A stretch of DNA of 64,000 nt from Phycomyces nitens (lineage: Eukaryota > Mucoromycota > Mucoromycetes > Mucorales > Phycomycetaceae), in contig JAHRBC010000001.1 in assembly GCA_022702545.1 (NCBI GenBank), forward strand, positions 6,634,001 through 6,698,000, read 5' to 3'. The notes below the pieces were generated by a model. It ran no database searches, was not told the origin of the DNA, and worked only from the letters and a program-made list of their open reading frames with translations. A program made the position numbers and the translations under genes. This document shows positions 33,105-44,849 of this stretch, piece after piece (positions within the stretch are counted from its first letter, which is position 1; each line of letters opens with the position of its first letter).

Positions 33105-35100
33105 ATGTTTAGGACTTTTAAGTTTAGTCCTAAAGATTTTCCTTGTATTGTGGGAATAGGTAATACCTCTTTATGATCTATCTAGCTACAATCCTAACAG
33201 AATAATGTCAGACTTTGGAACATCCTTTTCTGGCTGTTCATCGGTGTATGCCAACAATGATATTAATGATACATTCGACATAACAGAATGGTATATGTTT
33301 CCAGCGTAAACTGAGCCAAAGTCTTGATACTAAAACTTTATTATAGGCCTAGAAAGGGTAATTCTATATATCCAAAAGTTCCAACGGTATCCTACTATGA
33401 AAATGGTAGACAAGAGATTGCCGCCTGGGGATATGAGGCAATACGTAAAGCAAATAAGCCTAATAGCAATGGATCGTTGGTAACCAGATTCAAGCTACTT
33501 CTTGATCCTAGTATCAGCGACACTATAGAACTTCCAAACGGTTTGACTCCTCTTCAAGGTAAAAAAGGCTTTGACTTTTAAATCCCAAGGAAACTTGTCT
33601 TACCATTGTATTCAATAGTCATCGCAGACTATCTTCGTGAATTTCATAAATATGTTCATAAAGAATTTGATAAGAAGCTTGGGAAAACCTGCGATGCTTC
33701 AGAATTCAGATACTGTCTTACAATTCCAGCTATATGGGATGATCGAGCCAAAGCAACCATGAGAGAAGCAGCTATCTTGGCTGGCATTGTGAACCGTAAT
33801 GATCACCTTGACCGTCTAGTTCTTACCAGTGAGCCAGAGGCAGCCTCTTTGTATTATGAAAATAAGGCTGATGAATACAATCTTACCCACGGCCAGCGAT
33901 TTATGATCTGTGATGCTGGTGGCGGTACTGTCGACTTGATTGTATTTGAGATTGAAAACTCTGGCGGTGTAAAGACTCTTCGGGAAGTTACAACGGGATC
34001 TGGAAGCTCTTGTGGATCAACGTTTTTGGACGAAAACATGAAAAATATCCTCAAAAGACGGTTTGGCATACATGCTGATAACAACAAGTCAGCGATAGAG
34101 TATCTTACAAATCAATTTGTCGCTGATACAAAGGTATAACTAATTACTAGTTTGCAATATAAATTCGCCTAACATTCCTATGTTTCTTGTTTTAGCTTCT
34201 ATTTGATAATGAAGTCGACGCAAACTTTACCATACCTGCTGCGGTGAATCTAGGAGCATCTCCAATGTCTGATATAGGTGTGGAGGATGGAAAACTATGT
34301 GTGACAGTTGATGAGCTTCGAGAGAATGTATTTGAACCGGTCGTGAAGCAAATCTTGAAGCTGATATCTGATCAGGTTACACAATCTAAAAAGCGAATTG
34401 ACGCTATATTTGTGGTTGGAGGATTCGGACAATCAAGCTACCTAGGCAAACGTATCAAAGAAACGTTTGAGAGGAGAGTTGGGTTTATAGCTATACCAAG
34501 TCATGGGGAGAGGTCTGTAATGCGAGGTGCAATAATTCTTGGTCTTAATCCTGAAAAAGTATCCCATCGAGTATTACGGCGCACATACGGAATCGGAGCG
34601 AATATGCCATTCGACTGCTCGAAAGATCCTGAGGACAAGAAATGTACTGCTCCTAATAACGAATTAATGTGTCGTGACCGCTTTTTTGTATATGCCACCA
34701 AAGGAGAATGTATAGCTATAAATACATCTATCTCAAAGAATTTATATATATATAATCCCAGTGACTTTATTCTCGGTAAGTTGGCTTTAAGTATACACTC
34801 CAAGGATAAAACTATTTACGTTGTATTTTAGAGTTATACGCTTATGCTGGTGATGAACAACCACCGCAGCTTGTTACTGACCCACGTGTTTCTATAGTGA
34901 GAGAATTCAATTACAAGGCTCACAATCTCTCTGATGTCAAAAAAGATGAAAAGGTTTTCTGTACAGCAGAAATATATTTTGGTAAAACAGAAATTGTCGT
35001 TGAATTTGTAATTAGGGAATTTACCTATATTTATACTTCAACTTGGGTTCCCACCAGTGTTAAAAGGCAGATTCATAAATATATGTCAGTAAACTACTAG
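33105..35100 (+). CDS. HSPA12-like Hsp70 family ATPase, copy 4
   Basis: Exons 33105-33159, 33212-33290, 33347-33558, 33619-34133, 34196-34775 and 34832-35100 give 569 residues. The N-terminus is MFRTFKFSPKDFP, one residue shorter than copy 1. Intron 1 ends CAG, not TAG. Motifs DFGTSFSGC, EPEAASLY, DAGGGTVDL and VVGGFGQS are intact. The C-terminus is unusual: after TFIYTS-like YIYTSTW the frame runs on through KRQIHKYMSVNY to TAG. It reads in a different frame a stretch that in copy 6 ends the gene (49561-49577). Exon 3 to early exon 4, with intron 3, is almost identical to copy 5. Confidence 0.9.
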
Positions 35101-35838
35101 TATATTTTTCTTTTCATCCCAACCCTTTATTTAAATGATTTCAATTATTCAATGTATTTTATTTGAATTTATCCCATTTTATATTTAAATTCTGCTGTGG
35201 TAGAACTAACTGCCAGTCAATTATTCATAATATCATTTCTACTTTTACTATGTATTTTCTTCTTATTTCAATACAATTACTTTGTGGTGTTGACAATGAT
35301 TGGTATTTTTATATATTTTATCGTTATTTGTACTTATTGCATAAAAATAGGCATAAGATAAACCAAGATGAAAATCAATTTGACGATGAATATATTTCTC
35401 GAGAACTTTTATGAGTATTTCTTCAACTAACCATGGATTTGATATTTGTAAAGTCATTAGGCACCTACAAGAATACAATCTATATTCTTAGTGAGAGTTG
35501 CCGGCATAGAAGAATTTCAGGCAAAACGGATTTTGTTTATTGTTGCGTGTGTCTAGACCTACACACTCATGGAATATAGATCACATATGCGAAAGAGAAT
35601 AAATAATGAGCAAAATAAAATATAGTCCTTTGATACCAAAGATAAATAAAAGAATGTTAGAGGGCTGACATGCTATAATAGATAATGGTTTACTAGAAGG
35701 AAAAGAGAGCAATTGGAAACCTCTTGAGGAAAATGAAAAGAAAAATTTTGGTAAATGATTATGGGGTATATGACCAAAGTTATTTGATTAGACAGTCTAT
35801 TTAACCCGAGTTGTTGTAAGAGATTTATGGAAATTGTC
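35063..35838 (+). repeat. Duplicated 3' flank, Hsp70 copies 4 and 6
   Basis: About 775 bases are nearly identical to 49561-50336, starting at AAAAGGCAGATTCATAAATA. The homology ends abruptly at GGAAATTG near 35835 and 50335. It contains no recognisable gene; the short frames at 35163-35414 and 49662-49913 are the same low-complexity ORF in both copies. Confidence 0.85.
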
Positions 35839-35959
35839 TTTATACGATATAATTGATATATAAATGTATTTTTATCGGCATATCTGCCATTCATTCTACA
35901 ACTATAGGCCGCACCTACTACAATTCTAGTTGACTTGTTTCCATCTTCAGATGTGATTA

Positions 35960-38640
35960 TAAACTCGGACAAAAAAAAATGATTCAATGGGTTATACCAC
36001 CAAATCTATCAAATTATCTCTTACCGACCAACAGCATGTTGACAATCCAGTATAGAGATTTCTACAAGCGCAGGTAATTAAGGTGTCACCAGCTTAAGAC
36101 CAACGATACCTTTCAAAAATTGTTACCATCAAAGAACCCAACAAGATCAGAGCAATATTGAACTGCCAGTGTATAGACCAATATACCCAATTTCACCATT
36201 TTAAGGTAGAATGTATACTGGTATTGAGAGAAATCATAGAACCCAGAGGCTTTAGAGCGAAGATAGACATGAAGGATTCCTATATACCAGTTCCTATTAA
36301 TCAGACCTCCAAAGCATTTCTATCTTTCAGATACAAGAGCTGTATATACCAATATCGTTCTCTACCATTTGGGATGAGTGTTGGAACGCGTGTATTTTCA
36401 ACATTAATGAGATTTGCTATAGAACCATTGCCGAAGCAGGGCATCTAGATAGTTACTATCTCGACGACATCTGCGTGCTCTCCAAGTCCAAGGGAGAGAT
36501 GACACACCACTCTACACTTCTACTTTAGCACTTTATTTGAATACCTCATTAGTTATAAAAAGAATTCTTTAAAGCCTTCACACTCACAGGAATTCCTAGG
36601 ATTCTCTTTCAATACTCAAACTATAAAAATCAAGGTTCCTCTTCCAAAGATTCAAAGACTCAAGACGACAATCCGACAATACCATCTATCTACCAAGTCT
36701 TGCAGATAGATAGCTAGCCTACTGAGAAAGACGGTCAGTGTGATACCAACAATTTGTGAATCTCTTCTTTATATTCGTTATATGCAAAGAGGTTTGACTC
36801 GGAATCTCCATAGCAAGGCTCACCGTTGAGAAAGCCCTTTTTTGTTGTTGCCAGAAGCTTTACAGGAATTGGATTTGTGAAATATGACAAGCATGGTAAC
36901 CCACGGTTTACCGATACACAAATTACTACAGGCACTTCCAGCAATAATTATCTACGGCGCCGTCTCAGGCACGGATTGGGGAGTGAACTCGACATTTGTG
37001 CAGACCTCTGGACTCTAAATGGTCGACAATAAATACCACTTTATAAATGTGAGGGAATTGTAGACCATTTTTGGCGCTCCAAATTCACACTAAAATGTAC
37101 ACAAACTCGATAATTCTTTTATTCTCCAACATCACAACTGCTATTAAGTATGGCTGCAAATCAGAGGAAAAGGCATCATTCTACCTAGATGACTTTGCTC
37201 TTGACATACAAAACGTATGCAATGAATTCAACTTGCAGGTCCAATAGTGACACGTATTAGGAGTATATAGCATTCCAGCCAAAAAGCTGAGCTGAAGGGT
37301 ACAACAGATTCACGAGTGAGTCCTGCTGTGGAGACGGCTCTGGACCATCCACAGATATTGAATAATACAGTCAACAATCTATGCGTGCACAACACACCAC
37401 AATACCAAAATTCAAATATATTGGAGTCTACTTCTGGATTCACAGGCTTCTGCCATTGATGCCTTCCAAAAGTCTTGGATAACTAGAGGACTTTATCTTC
37501 ATCCGCTCTGGAAATTAATCCTTTGAGTAATACAGAAACTAAAACAGGACAAGATCAAGCAAGCCATTCTCATTACTCCAGTATGACCAATCCTATTTTG
37601 GTAGCCAGCAGCCCTTCAAATGAGTATTTCCACTCCACAACTAATCCGGATAAACAAACTATGGACACTTACCTCTTGAAAATTATCCGTGAAACATGGC
37701 GTCAAAAAGCTTAGAGAAGTATGTGCTTACTTTCCTCGAATTGTTCATTTACGACTCTACTCAAAAGGCATACAACTATTGTTGGCGATGATGGGCAGAA
37801 TGGTGTCAACACTAATTGTCATCTTGAGATCCAAAGACATATAATATCCAACTAGTGGTAACCAGTTTACCTACACTTCAAGATAACTCTACTCAACATG
37901 TCAATGTGATACGCCCAGCAATTACATCAGTCTATAAAATTATTTATTCTCTTTAGATACCGCTAAAATACCATCCTTTAATTCAAGAATACTTTAAAGT
38001 AAAGAAGCAGAGCAACATTAGATTCCCAAGCAGTTTTCAAGAAACATGAAATGTTGGACTGGTCCTGGATCTTATCAATTATTAGGGTCCCAACAAAGGT
38101 CGTTCCCTCGGGAACTTGCAACACAAGAATTTGATGCTTCTTTGCCCCACGACTACGTGGCGAACTATATTTGATTTTGGCCGAGTGAAGAGGGGAGATG
38201 TCTCCTTTCACAAGGAAAGTTTTCATAATGTAACCAAAGAAAATGTAATATCACGTTCTCCCAAGGAATTTCAAGCCAAGTTATCCAAGTTGGACATTAT
38301 TACTGACATAATAATATGTCCAGCCCTTACACTATATTTGTCTACTAAGCAAACTGCTAATCTACCTACACACTTGTATACGTCAAAAATCTCATACCAA
38401 TTATCCCAGGACCCGTAGCAAGTACACATGCAGTATTAAATGGACGAGACATTCAAAAAAAACAAATGGCATGGAAACTGGAGCACCTCCAGTGATACAT
38501 TTGAAATACACCATGAGTTCAACAATCAGTATAAACAAGGAGCCACAATAACAGAGGCAGTTTTCTCCCATCACAAACAGCAAAATGGCATCTGAAGATG
38601 TGGTGAGTACCCCCACGCTGGTATTCCAAGTTTCTACCTT
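35960..38640 (+). pseudogene. Decayed second DIRS element
   Basis: Plus-strand remnants appear in DIRS order. RT N-terminal pieces are near 36000-36120 and an RT core is at 36158-36448 (FRAKIDMKDSYIPVPI, LPFGMSVGTRVFS), followed by a YLDD-equivalent near 36455. LYIRYMQRGL lies near 36770, RNase H scraps near 37040-37260, the LHPLWKLI block near 37500, and tyrosine-recombinase pieces at 38116-38418 (DFGRVKRGDVSFHKES, CPALTLYL) and near 38480 (DTFEIHH). There are stops and frameshifts throughout. No inverted termini are recognisable. It is related to, but clearly different from, the element at 22889. Confidence 0.7.
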
Positions 38641-39048
38641 TTTAAAAATCCTGCAATCATTTATCCCTCCAAAAAAACCATGTTGGAAAAAACCTTAGAC
38701 ACTTAGCTTCAGAAAGTTATAAAGAAAAATGAATTTGATATTTTATTATTATTATATATATTACAGAAAATAAAAGCACGAATTGGAGAGCTTATATCCA
38801 TATCTTCAGAGGTCACTTCGTCAGCTGACGCATTACTTGGTGCTGCTCAATACAGCACGAACACAAATTTCTTGAAATGGTTTAGCATGCCTTCTTTGTG
38901 GAATATCTTAGTGAGCAGGATTACAAGCACAAAGCATTGAATCTTGTTTTCGAGACGATAATTCACACACTCTAAGCCTTTGTTGTGTACGGTTTAACTA
39001 TAAAAAAAACAAAAAAGCGAAAACCCACTTCTTTATACTTTTCTCAAC

Positions 39049-41042
39049 ATGTTTAAGTTAGTAAAAGAAAAGAAAAACAACATGTTTAGGACTTTTAAGT
39101 TTAATTCTAAAGAGTTCCCTTATATTGTGGGAATAGGTAATACCTCTTTATTATTTATAAAGCTATAATCCTAACAGAATTATGATAGACTTTGGAACAT
39201 CTTTTTCTGGCTGCTCATTCATGCATGTCAATAGTAATATCAATGATATAGTCGACATAACAGAATGGTACATGTTTTTAAGATAAACTAAACCAAAGTC
39301 CATATACTAAAACTTTATAGGCTTAGAAAACGTAATGCCACATATGCAAAAGTTCCAACGGTATCCTACTATGAAAATGGTAGCAAAGAGATTGCCGCCT
39401 GGGGATATGAGGCAATACGTAAAGCAAATAAGCCTAATAGCAATGGATCGTTGGTAACCAGATTCAAGCTACTTCTTGATCCTAGTATCAGCGACACTAT
39501 AGAACTTCCAAACGGTTTGACTCCTCTTCAAGGTAAAAAAGGCTTTGACTTTTAAATCCCAAGGAAACTTGTCTTACCATTGTATTCAATAGTCATCGCA
39601 GACTATCTTCGTGAATTTCATAAATATGTTCATAAAGAATTTGATAAGAAGCTTGGGAAAACCTGCGATGCTTCAAAATTCAGATACTGTCTTACAATTC
39701 CAGCTATATGGGGTGATCGAGCCAAAGCAACCATGAGAGAAGCGGCTATCTTGGCTGGCATTGTGAACCGTAATGATCACCCAGACCGTCTAGTTCTTAC
39801 CAGTGAGCCAGAGGCAGCCTCTTTGTACTGTGAAAAGAAGTCCAATCAATTTAATCTTACCGACGGCAAGCGCTTTATGATCTGTGATGCTGGTGGTGGC
39901 ACTGTCGACTTGATTGTGTTTGACTTTAAAAAATCTAGAGGTGTAAAGACTCTTCAGGAAGTTACAAAGGGATCTGGAGGCCTTTGTGGATCAACATTTT
40001 TGGATGAAAACATGCGAAATCTAATCCAAAGACGGTTTGGCATACATGCTGATAACAACAAGTCAGGGATAGATCATCTTATAAATGAATTTATTGATGG
40101 TGTAAAGGTATAACTAATTACTGACCTGTAATACACATTCGCCTAACATACCTTTATTTTATTATTTTAGCCACAGTTTGACAATAAAGAAGACGAATAC
40201 ATTACCGTATCTGCTTCCGTGAAGCTAGAAGAAACACTAATGTCCGAGATAGGTGTGGAGGATGGAAAACTACGTGTAACAGTTGATGAGCTTCGAGAGA
40301 TTGTGTTTGAACCGGTCGTGAAGCAAGTCTTGGAGCTGATATCTGATCAGATTACACAATCTAAAAAGCAAATTGACGCTCTATTTGTGGTTGGAGGATT
40401 CGGACAATCAAGCTACCTAGGCAAACGTATCAAAGAAACGTTTGAGAGGAGAGTTGGGTCTATAGCTATACCAGATCGTGGTGAAATATCTGTGATGCAA
40501 GGTGCAGTAATGTTTGGTCTTAATCCTAGCAAAGTATCCCATCGAGTATTACGGCGCACATACGGAATCAGAGCAAATAGGCCATTCGACCCGTTGAAAG
40601 ATCCTGCGGACAAGAAAGATACTGCTCCTGATAACGAATTAATATGTCGTGACTGCTTTTTTGTATACGGCACCAAGGGAGAATCTATAGATATAAATGC
40701 ATGTATCTCAAAAGAATTGTTTATATATTATCCCAGTGACTTTAAAGTCGGTAAGTTGGTCTTTAGCATACACTCCAAGGATAAAATCATTTACCTTATA
40801 TTTTAGATTTATACGCTTATGACAGTAATAAAAAATTACCTCGGTTTGTTACGGACCCAGGTGTTCATAAAGTGTCCGAATTCAACTGCACGACTCCTAC
40901 TCTCCCTGGTGTCAAAGCAAATGAAAAGGTTTTCTGTATAGCAGAAATGTATTTTGGTAAAACAGAAATTATCACTAAATTGTTAGTCAAGGGGAATACC
41001 TTTATTTATACTTCAGCTTTTGATTATCAGGAAGCTAAATGA
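39049..41042 (+). CDS. HSPA12-like Hsp70 family ATPase, copy 5
   Basis: Exons 39049/39082-39136, 39189-39267, 39321-39532, 39593-40107, 40171-40750 and 40807-41042. There are two in-frame starts. ATG 39082 (MFRTFKFNSKEFP) aligns with copy 4 and gives 558 residues. ATG 39049 adds 11 basic residues (MFKLVKEKKNN) and sits in the usual CTCAACATG leader context. Motifs are DFGTSFSGC, EPEAASLY, DAGGGTVDL and VVGGFGQS. Oddities: FMHVNSNINDIV in exon 2, WGDRAK for the usual WDDRAK, and FDFKKSRG after phosphate-2. Exon 3 begins LRKRNATYAK. Confidence 0.88.
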
Positions 41043-41289
41043 TTATAATTTATAAATGCGCGTTAGTAAACCAGCTCTAGCATATACTCAAATATAATAG
41101 GTCATGGGACGTAGTTGAGGTTTCAGATTTTTTCCCCCTTTTTATTACTATATCTTTATTTTCCATTGTTTATAAACACACTGAACTCTTTTATTTGAAC
41201 AAAATAAAACCATAAAACGGCCCTCACACTTACCAGCAGCGAAAAACCTAAAAGACAGGAGGTGAATGCGTTCATGAGGAGGCGACTTA
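41043..41289. other. Spacer between Hsp70 copy 5 and Tc1 relic
   Basis: AT-rich, with no coding signal seen. If terminal inverted repeats of the Tc1 relic once lay here, they are no longer recognisable. Confidence 0.4.
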
Positions 41290-42276
41290 TAGGCCAATGG
41301 GAAAGAGATACTACTTTAAGATTTCGAAATCCCTTGAAATTCCAAAGAGTACTGTTGGAAATATTATAAAGGCCTTTAGAGGTAAAGGCATTTCTGCGTC
41401 CTTTAAACGTATGGGTGTACTCTAAATGTCACATAACAAACTCAAGTTGCGATGGTTCGCTCATTTTGCAAGGAGCCATTTGTCTCAATTGCAGTCCAGC
41501 ACCAGAGATTAGTGGATGTAGGAAGTTCAATGGCAATGGTGATATTTCGTAAAAACATGGAACTTCTTGGCCATGGATCCCATGTATCGGCACATAAGTC
41601 TGGTATGACGGAAAGACACAAAGAAAATTGGTTTAAATGGTGTCAGGACAAGATCAACTAGACAGTTGACCAGTGGAAATCAGTTGTATGGCCAAATGAG
41701 TCCAGATTTCTTGTTGTTGGAAATGATGACAGTATCAGAGTTATCAGAAAACAGGGTGAGAGGTATGTCAATATAAACATTATTAGTAAATACAAGTTTG
41801 ATAAGGGATCTATCATAATATGGGGTTGTTTCTGGGGAGGGGGTCTTGGCCCTTTGGTTACCTCAAGGAAACATCGACCAAGAAAAGTATGTTGATTTCT
41901 TGGCCAAGCACTTTGTTCCGTGGTAATAAAAATGCGCCAGGGGTTCTAATAGACAGTTTTTGTTCAAATAAGATGGAACCCACGCCATACTGGTGCTTAT
42001 GCCACATGGTATAAGAAAGAGAGGTGTCTCTTGAGTAGCTTTCATTTTTGGCCTATACATAACTCAGATCTCAGTCCTATTGATCATCTTTGGGCTCATA
42101 TTGCACAGAACCTTTGCAAGAATTAAGAAAATAGAACTACTATAGATGAACTTGAGATGGTAGTCCATAAAACATGGGTAGAGATACCTCTTTAAGTTTT
42201 GGTGAATTTGGTAGCCAGCATGCCAAGTTAAGTTGAAGAAGTAATTGCAAAAAAAAATGGATTAACCAGATACTAA
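41290..42276 (+). pseudogene. Tc1/mariner-type transposase relic
   Basis: Plus-strand pieces run in order. A helix-turn-helix (SKSLEIPKSTVGNIIKAF) is near 41320. The stretch QWKSVVWPNESRF, near 41670, has N where the first catalytic Asp belongs. KFDKGSIIIWGCFWGGG is near 41800. NPRHTGAYATWYK, near 41975, has the second Asp lost. DLSPIDHLWAHIAQNL, near 42070, is the third acidic position. A typical end, VASMPS...NGLTRY, stops at TAA about 42276. There are several frameshifts and stops. It belongs to the IS630-Tc1-mariner DDE family and is inactive. Confidence 0.75.
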
Positions 42277-42405
42277 ACATTTTTTCTTTATTTTTTTCTT
42301 ATAAAAAATAAATCAAACTAGATCTTCACAAAGTTTGTCTTTATTCTGACAATATTTTATTATCAAGGTTGTTAAAAAGAAAAATCAAACACATTTCCAC
42401 CAAAG

Positions 42406-42693
42406 TGTTAGGATTGGTTCCTAACAGCCTTCGCGCCACAATTCCAAAATGGATACTAGCTAGAAGACCAAATACATCATAGCTATCTTTAGACTTTCCT
42501 TTCTTGTACACCCACCCGCCACAATCACCAATCATTATATTTAGACACATCTTTACCCTAGCTAGAAAACATATAAATAACAGTAGAGCTTGATCATAGA
42601 AAGATCAAGCGAACAACGTCATTTATTAAATAACTTATCCTTGAACCTCCTGTCTCTGCCTCTTGCCTTGTCTGCTTGGATCAGTTCCTGACA
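42406..42693 (+). mobile_element. Solo LTR, family L1, second copy
   Basis: 288 bp from TGTTAGGATTGG to AGTTCCTGACA with a perfect 5-bp duplication CAAAG (42401-42405, 42694-42698). It shares with the minus-strand LTR at 17754-18040 the ATATAAATA box, the hairpin GCTTGATCATAGAAAGATC, the TTATTAAA run and the GTTCCTGACA end. This region also makes the short minus-strand frame at 42341-42550, which is not a gene. Confidence 0.85.
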
Positions 42694-42698
42694 CAAAG

Positions 42699-43660
42699 AA
42701 ATAACTGCCAAATTTGTTCAATTTCTAGTCAGAACAAGTCCACATATCAATTTTTTAACCTATATCAATAGATCTTTCGATTAAACTACTGGGACATAAT
42801 GGGTTTTCCATCCACAACCACCCCTCACACCCATCCAACATTAGATTACCACCACCTCAGCCACCACCATTACCTACTACTGCTGTAGCTTTCTCATACC
42901 TGACTGTTACTACACGTGGGGCTTCTGCTTTACCCAAAAAAAAGCAATCTTTCCTTGACATCTCACATATTGTGTGTTGGCTCTTCCATCTTCTCGGTTT
43001 ATTATGATAAGCCCAAAAAATTCTCGTCCTTGTTTGCTGGCTTCTGGACAGCTCTCCTCGAAGCATTCTCTGGAGAAATCAATTTAGGTATCACACTCTC
43101 CTTCCACCGTCTACAAAATCCACCTAGTGAATGAAGCAGACAGCAAACGTGCCTGCAAAGAACCCATCTTTGTCAGTGACACAGTATTTGCGGCCTCTTA
43201 TTCTGTAGCTGTTGACATTTTCTCCTCCACGCATCGCTGACAAAGATTCCCCGTGCTTTCTACCTTGTCCTCACCACCAACCTCGTGAAGTGCCTCTCCC
43301 CCTATGGCACCGTGCGAGAGATAGCAATTTACGAAACATTCGGTTTCTTTGACGGATCCGGCTATGTTACTCTCGAACACCTACCCAATGATGTTGGCAC
43401 CTTCTGCAACCTTACCTATCAGATCCCGCGCAATAAGAACTTCATCATTCTTGGCACATAGTCTCGAATGGGATCGCATTGTAAGTACTGCAACCAAATT
43501 AGCACGATGTTGATGTTTGCCCTGATGGACCTCACGAAATCCGTACGTGCCTTGGATCCAATTAAAAAGGACATATCCAAGTTCCCTGTCCACACAGTTT
43601 GGAACCCACCAAGTCCTCCAAAACAATAATAAACGCACACAGCACCCCCTATAGAGAGGT
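42699..43660 (+). pseudogene. Type II LINE (element 5), ORF1 relic
   Basis: The plus-strand frame 43255-43460 reads LTTNLVKCLSPYGTVREIAI, GSGYVTLEH and YQIPRNKNFIILGT. This matches the RNA-recognition-like part of element 2 ORF1. A knuckle HCKYCNQI follows, then (one base lost) SHDVDVCPD and the RTCLGSN second knuckle. Frames are broken upstream and downstream. The part from 42699 to about 43200 is proline- and threonine-rich by frame and only loosely supported. Confidence 0.55.
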
Positions 43661-43858
43661 GTCATAAGATCACATAAAGGCCGATCTGCCTCCTCTGTGT
43701 GACTGTATTGAACAGTAATTTCTATTTTTCGACTTTGGCCTTTCTATTTTCTTATTGTACCTGTGGAGCACAGACCTCATTCCGATCTCCCAAAAATGTT
43801 AAATCTATAATCTTATCGTTCTTAAAAGTGTACCAATATATTTCATTTGCTTAACCAA

Positions 43859-44061
43859 TGACACATGGTGGGTTGGCTATGTAGTATAAATGTTCAGCTC
43901 AGTGACAATAAAATGAATACGGGTAGAATGACGATTTTAATAAATAACAGATTAAGAGACTATTTAACTACTTCAGGACATTTATACAGATACATCACTA
44001 CTTTGAAGTTCACTACGATGAGCGATACAACAAACATCGGTGAATAAAATACACCGTGTCA
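43859..44061 (+). repeat. Repeat R, copy 3
   Basis: The longest copy (203 bp) of the TGACACATGGTGG...GTGTCA repeat, with TATAAATG near 43883 and AATAAAAT near 44043. It lies between ORF1 and endonuclease remnants of LINE element 5 on the same strand. Flanks ACCAA and GTGCC show no duplication. Confidence 0.65.
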
Positions 44062-44620
44062 GTGCCAAATTCAGTGACTTAACTTTCTGGATAACCATTT
44101 TATTGACTGTGTTACTCCTTCTTAGCAGCGCCCACAGCCAACTTTTTATCAAGCCTTGACTTCTATCACAATTGACTATATTATTGATTCTCCTGGCCTT
44201 AATCCTCATATGTCTACCCCTAAAGTCAGCTATATTCACCAAAGGTGGTCAGATCATTGCCTGGTAACTGTTTGTTTGGCTCTCCCCTCCATTAATACTT
44301 CGGGAAAGGACCTCTGTCGTGGTAATCCTTGAGTTGCACATTTTCCCTCTTTTTGCACCAATCTCAAAGCTCTCCTGTCTACTCTAATTCCTGTACTTCA
44401 ACCCGACCTCTCCTCGCGAACCCAGTAGAATGGCATTAAGTTCAAAATCACTCGGTTTATCGAATGCTTCTCTCGACACCTTCATCCTTTCTTGACTGAC
44501 CTGGAAGCACAATTGCAACAACGGTGTGTCACGCCGTGTTTGTGGTTCTTCGGTCTTCTGTCCGTATCAAAAACACGCCATCTTCTTCATTAATTGGCAT
44601 ACCACTCTTTTAAGAGTAAG
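44062..44620 (+). pseudogene. Type II LINE (element 5), endonuclease relic
   Basis: The plus-strand frame reads FIDCVTPS near 44090, then TIDYIIDSPGLNP (near 44170) and RWSDHCLVTV (near 44250). This is the C-terminal APE-endonuclease block with the SDH catalytic pair kept. GKDLCRGNP starts the linker to RT, after which frames are lost. It meets the oppositely oriented element 4 near 44650-44850. Confidence 0.65.
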
Positions 44621-44849
44621 TATACCACGTTTTTACTTACAACCTTTCCGGATTCCTTCCATTTCTATTCATATAAATACCAACAGAATATCTAACTAAA
44701 TAAATCATCAATTAACCCCCTTACTAACTTTTCTCTTACTTTTGATTCTACGTTTCTTCCTGAAGAACAATTCTATTTGCTTGCTAAGCTACGAATTGCT
44801 GGATATTTGTGTCGGGATCTCTCTCTCTTTTTTTTCTTCATCTATCTTC

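Noticed and set aside
35163..35414. 83-codon frame present twice (also 49662-49913) as a conserved small gene
   Set aside because: The conservation is that of the whole 775-bp duplicated flank, and the composition is low-complexity AT-rich sequence.
42341..42550. Minus-strand 69-codon frame as a gene
   Set aside because: It lies mostly inside the solo LTR at 42406-42693.
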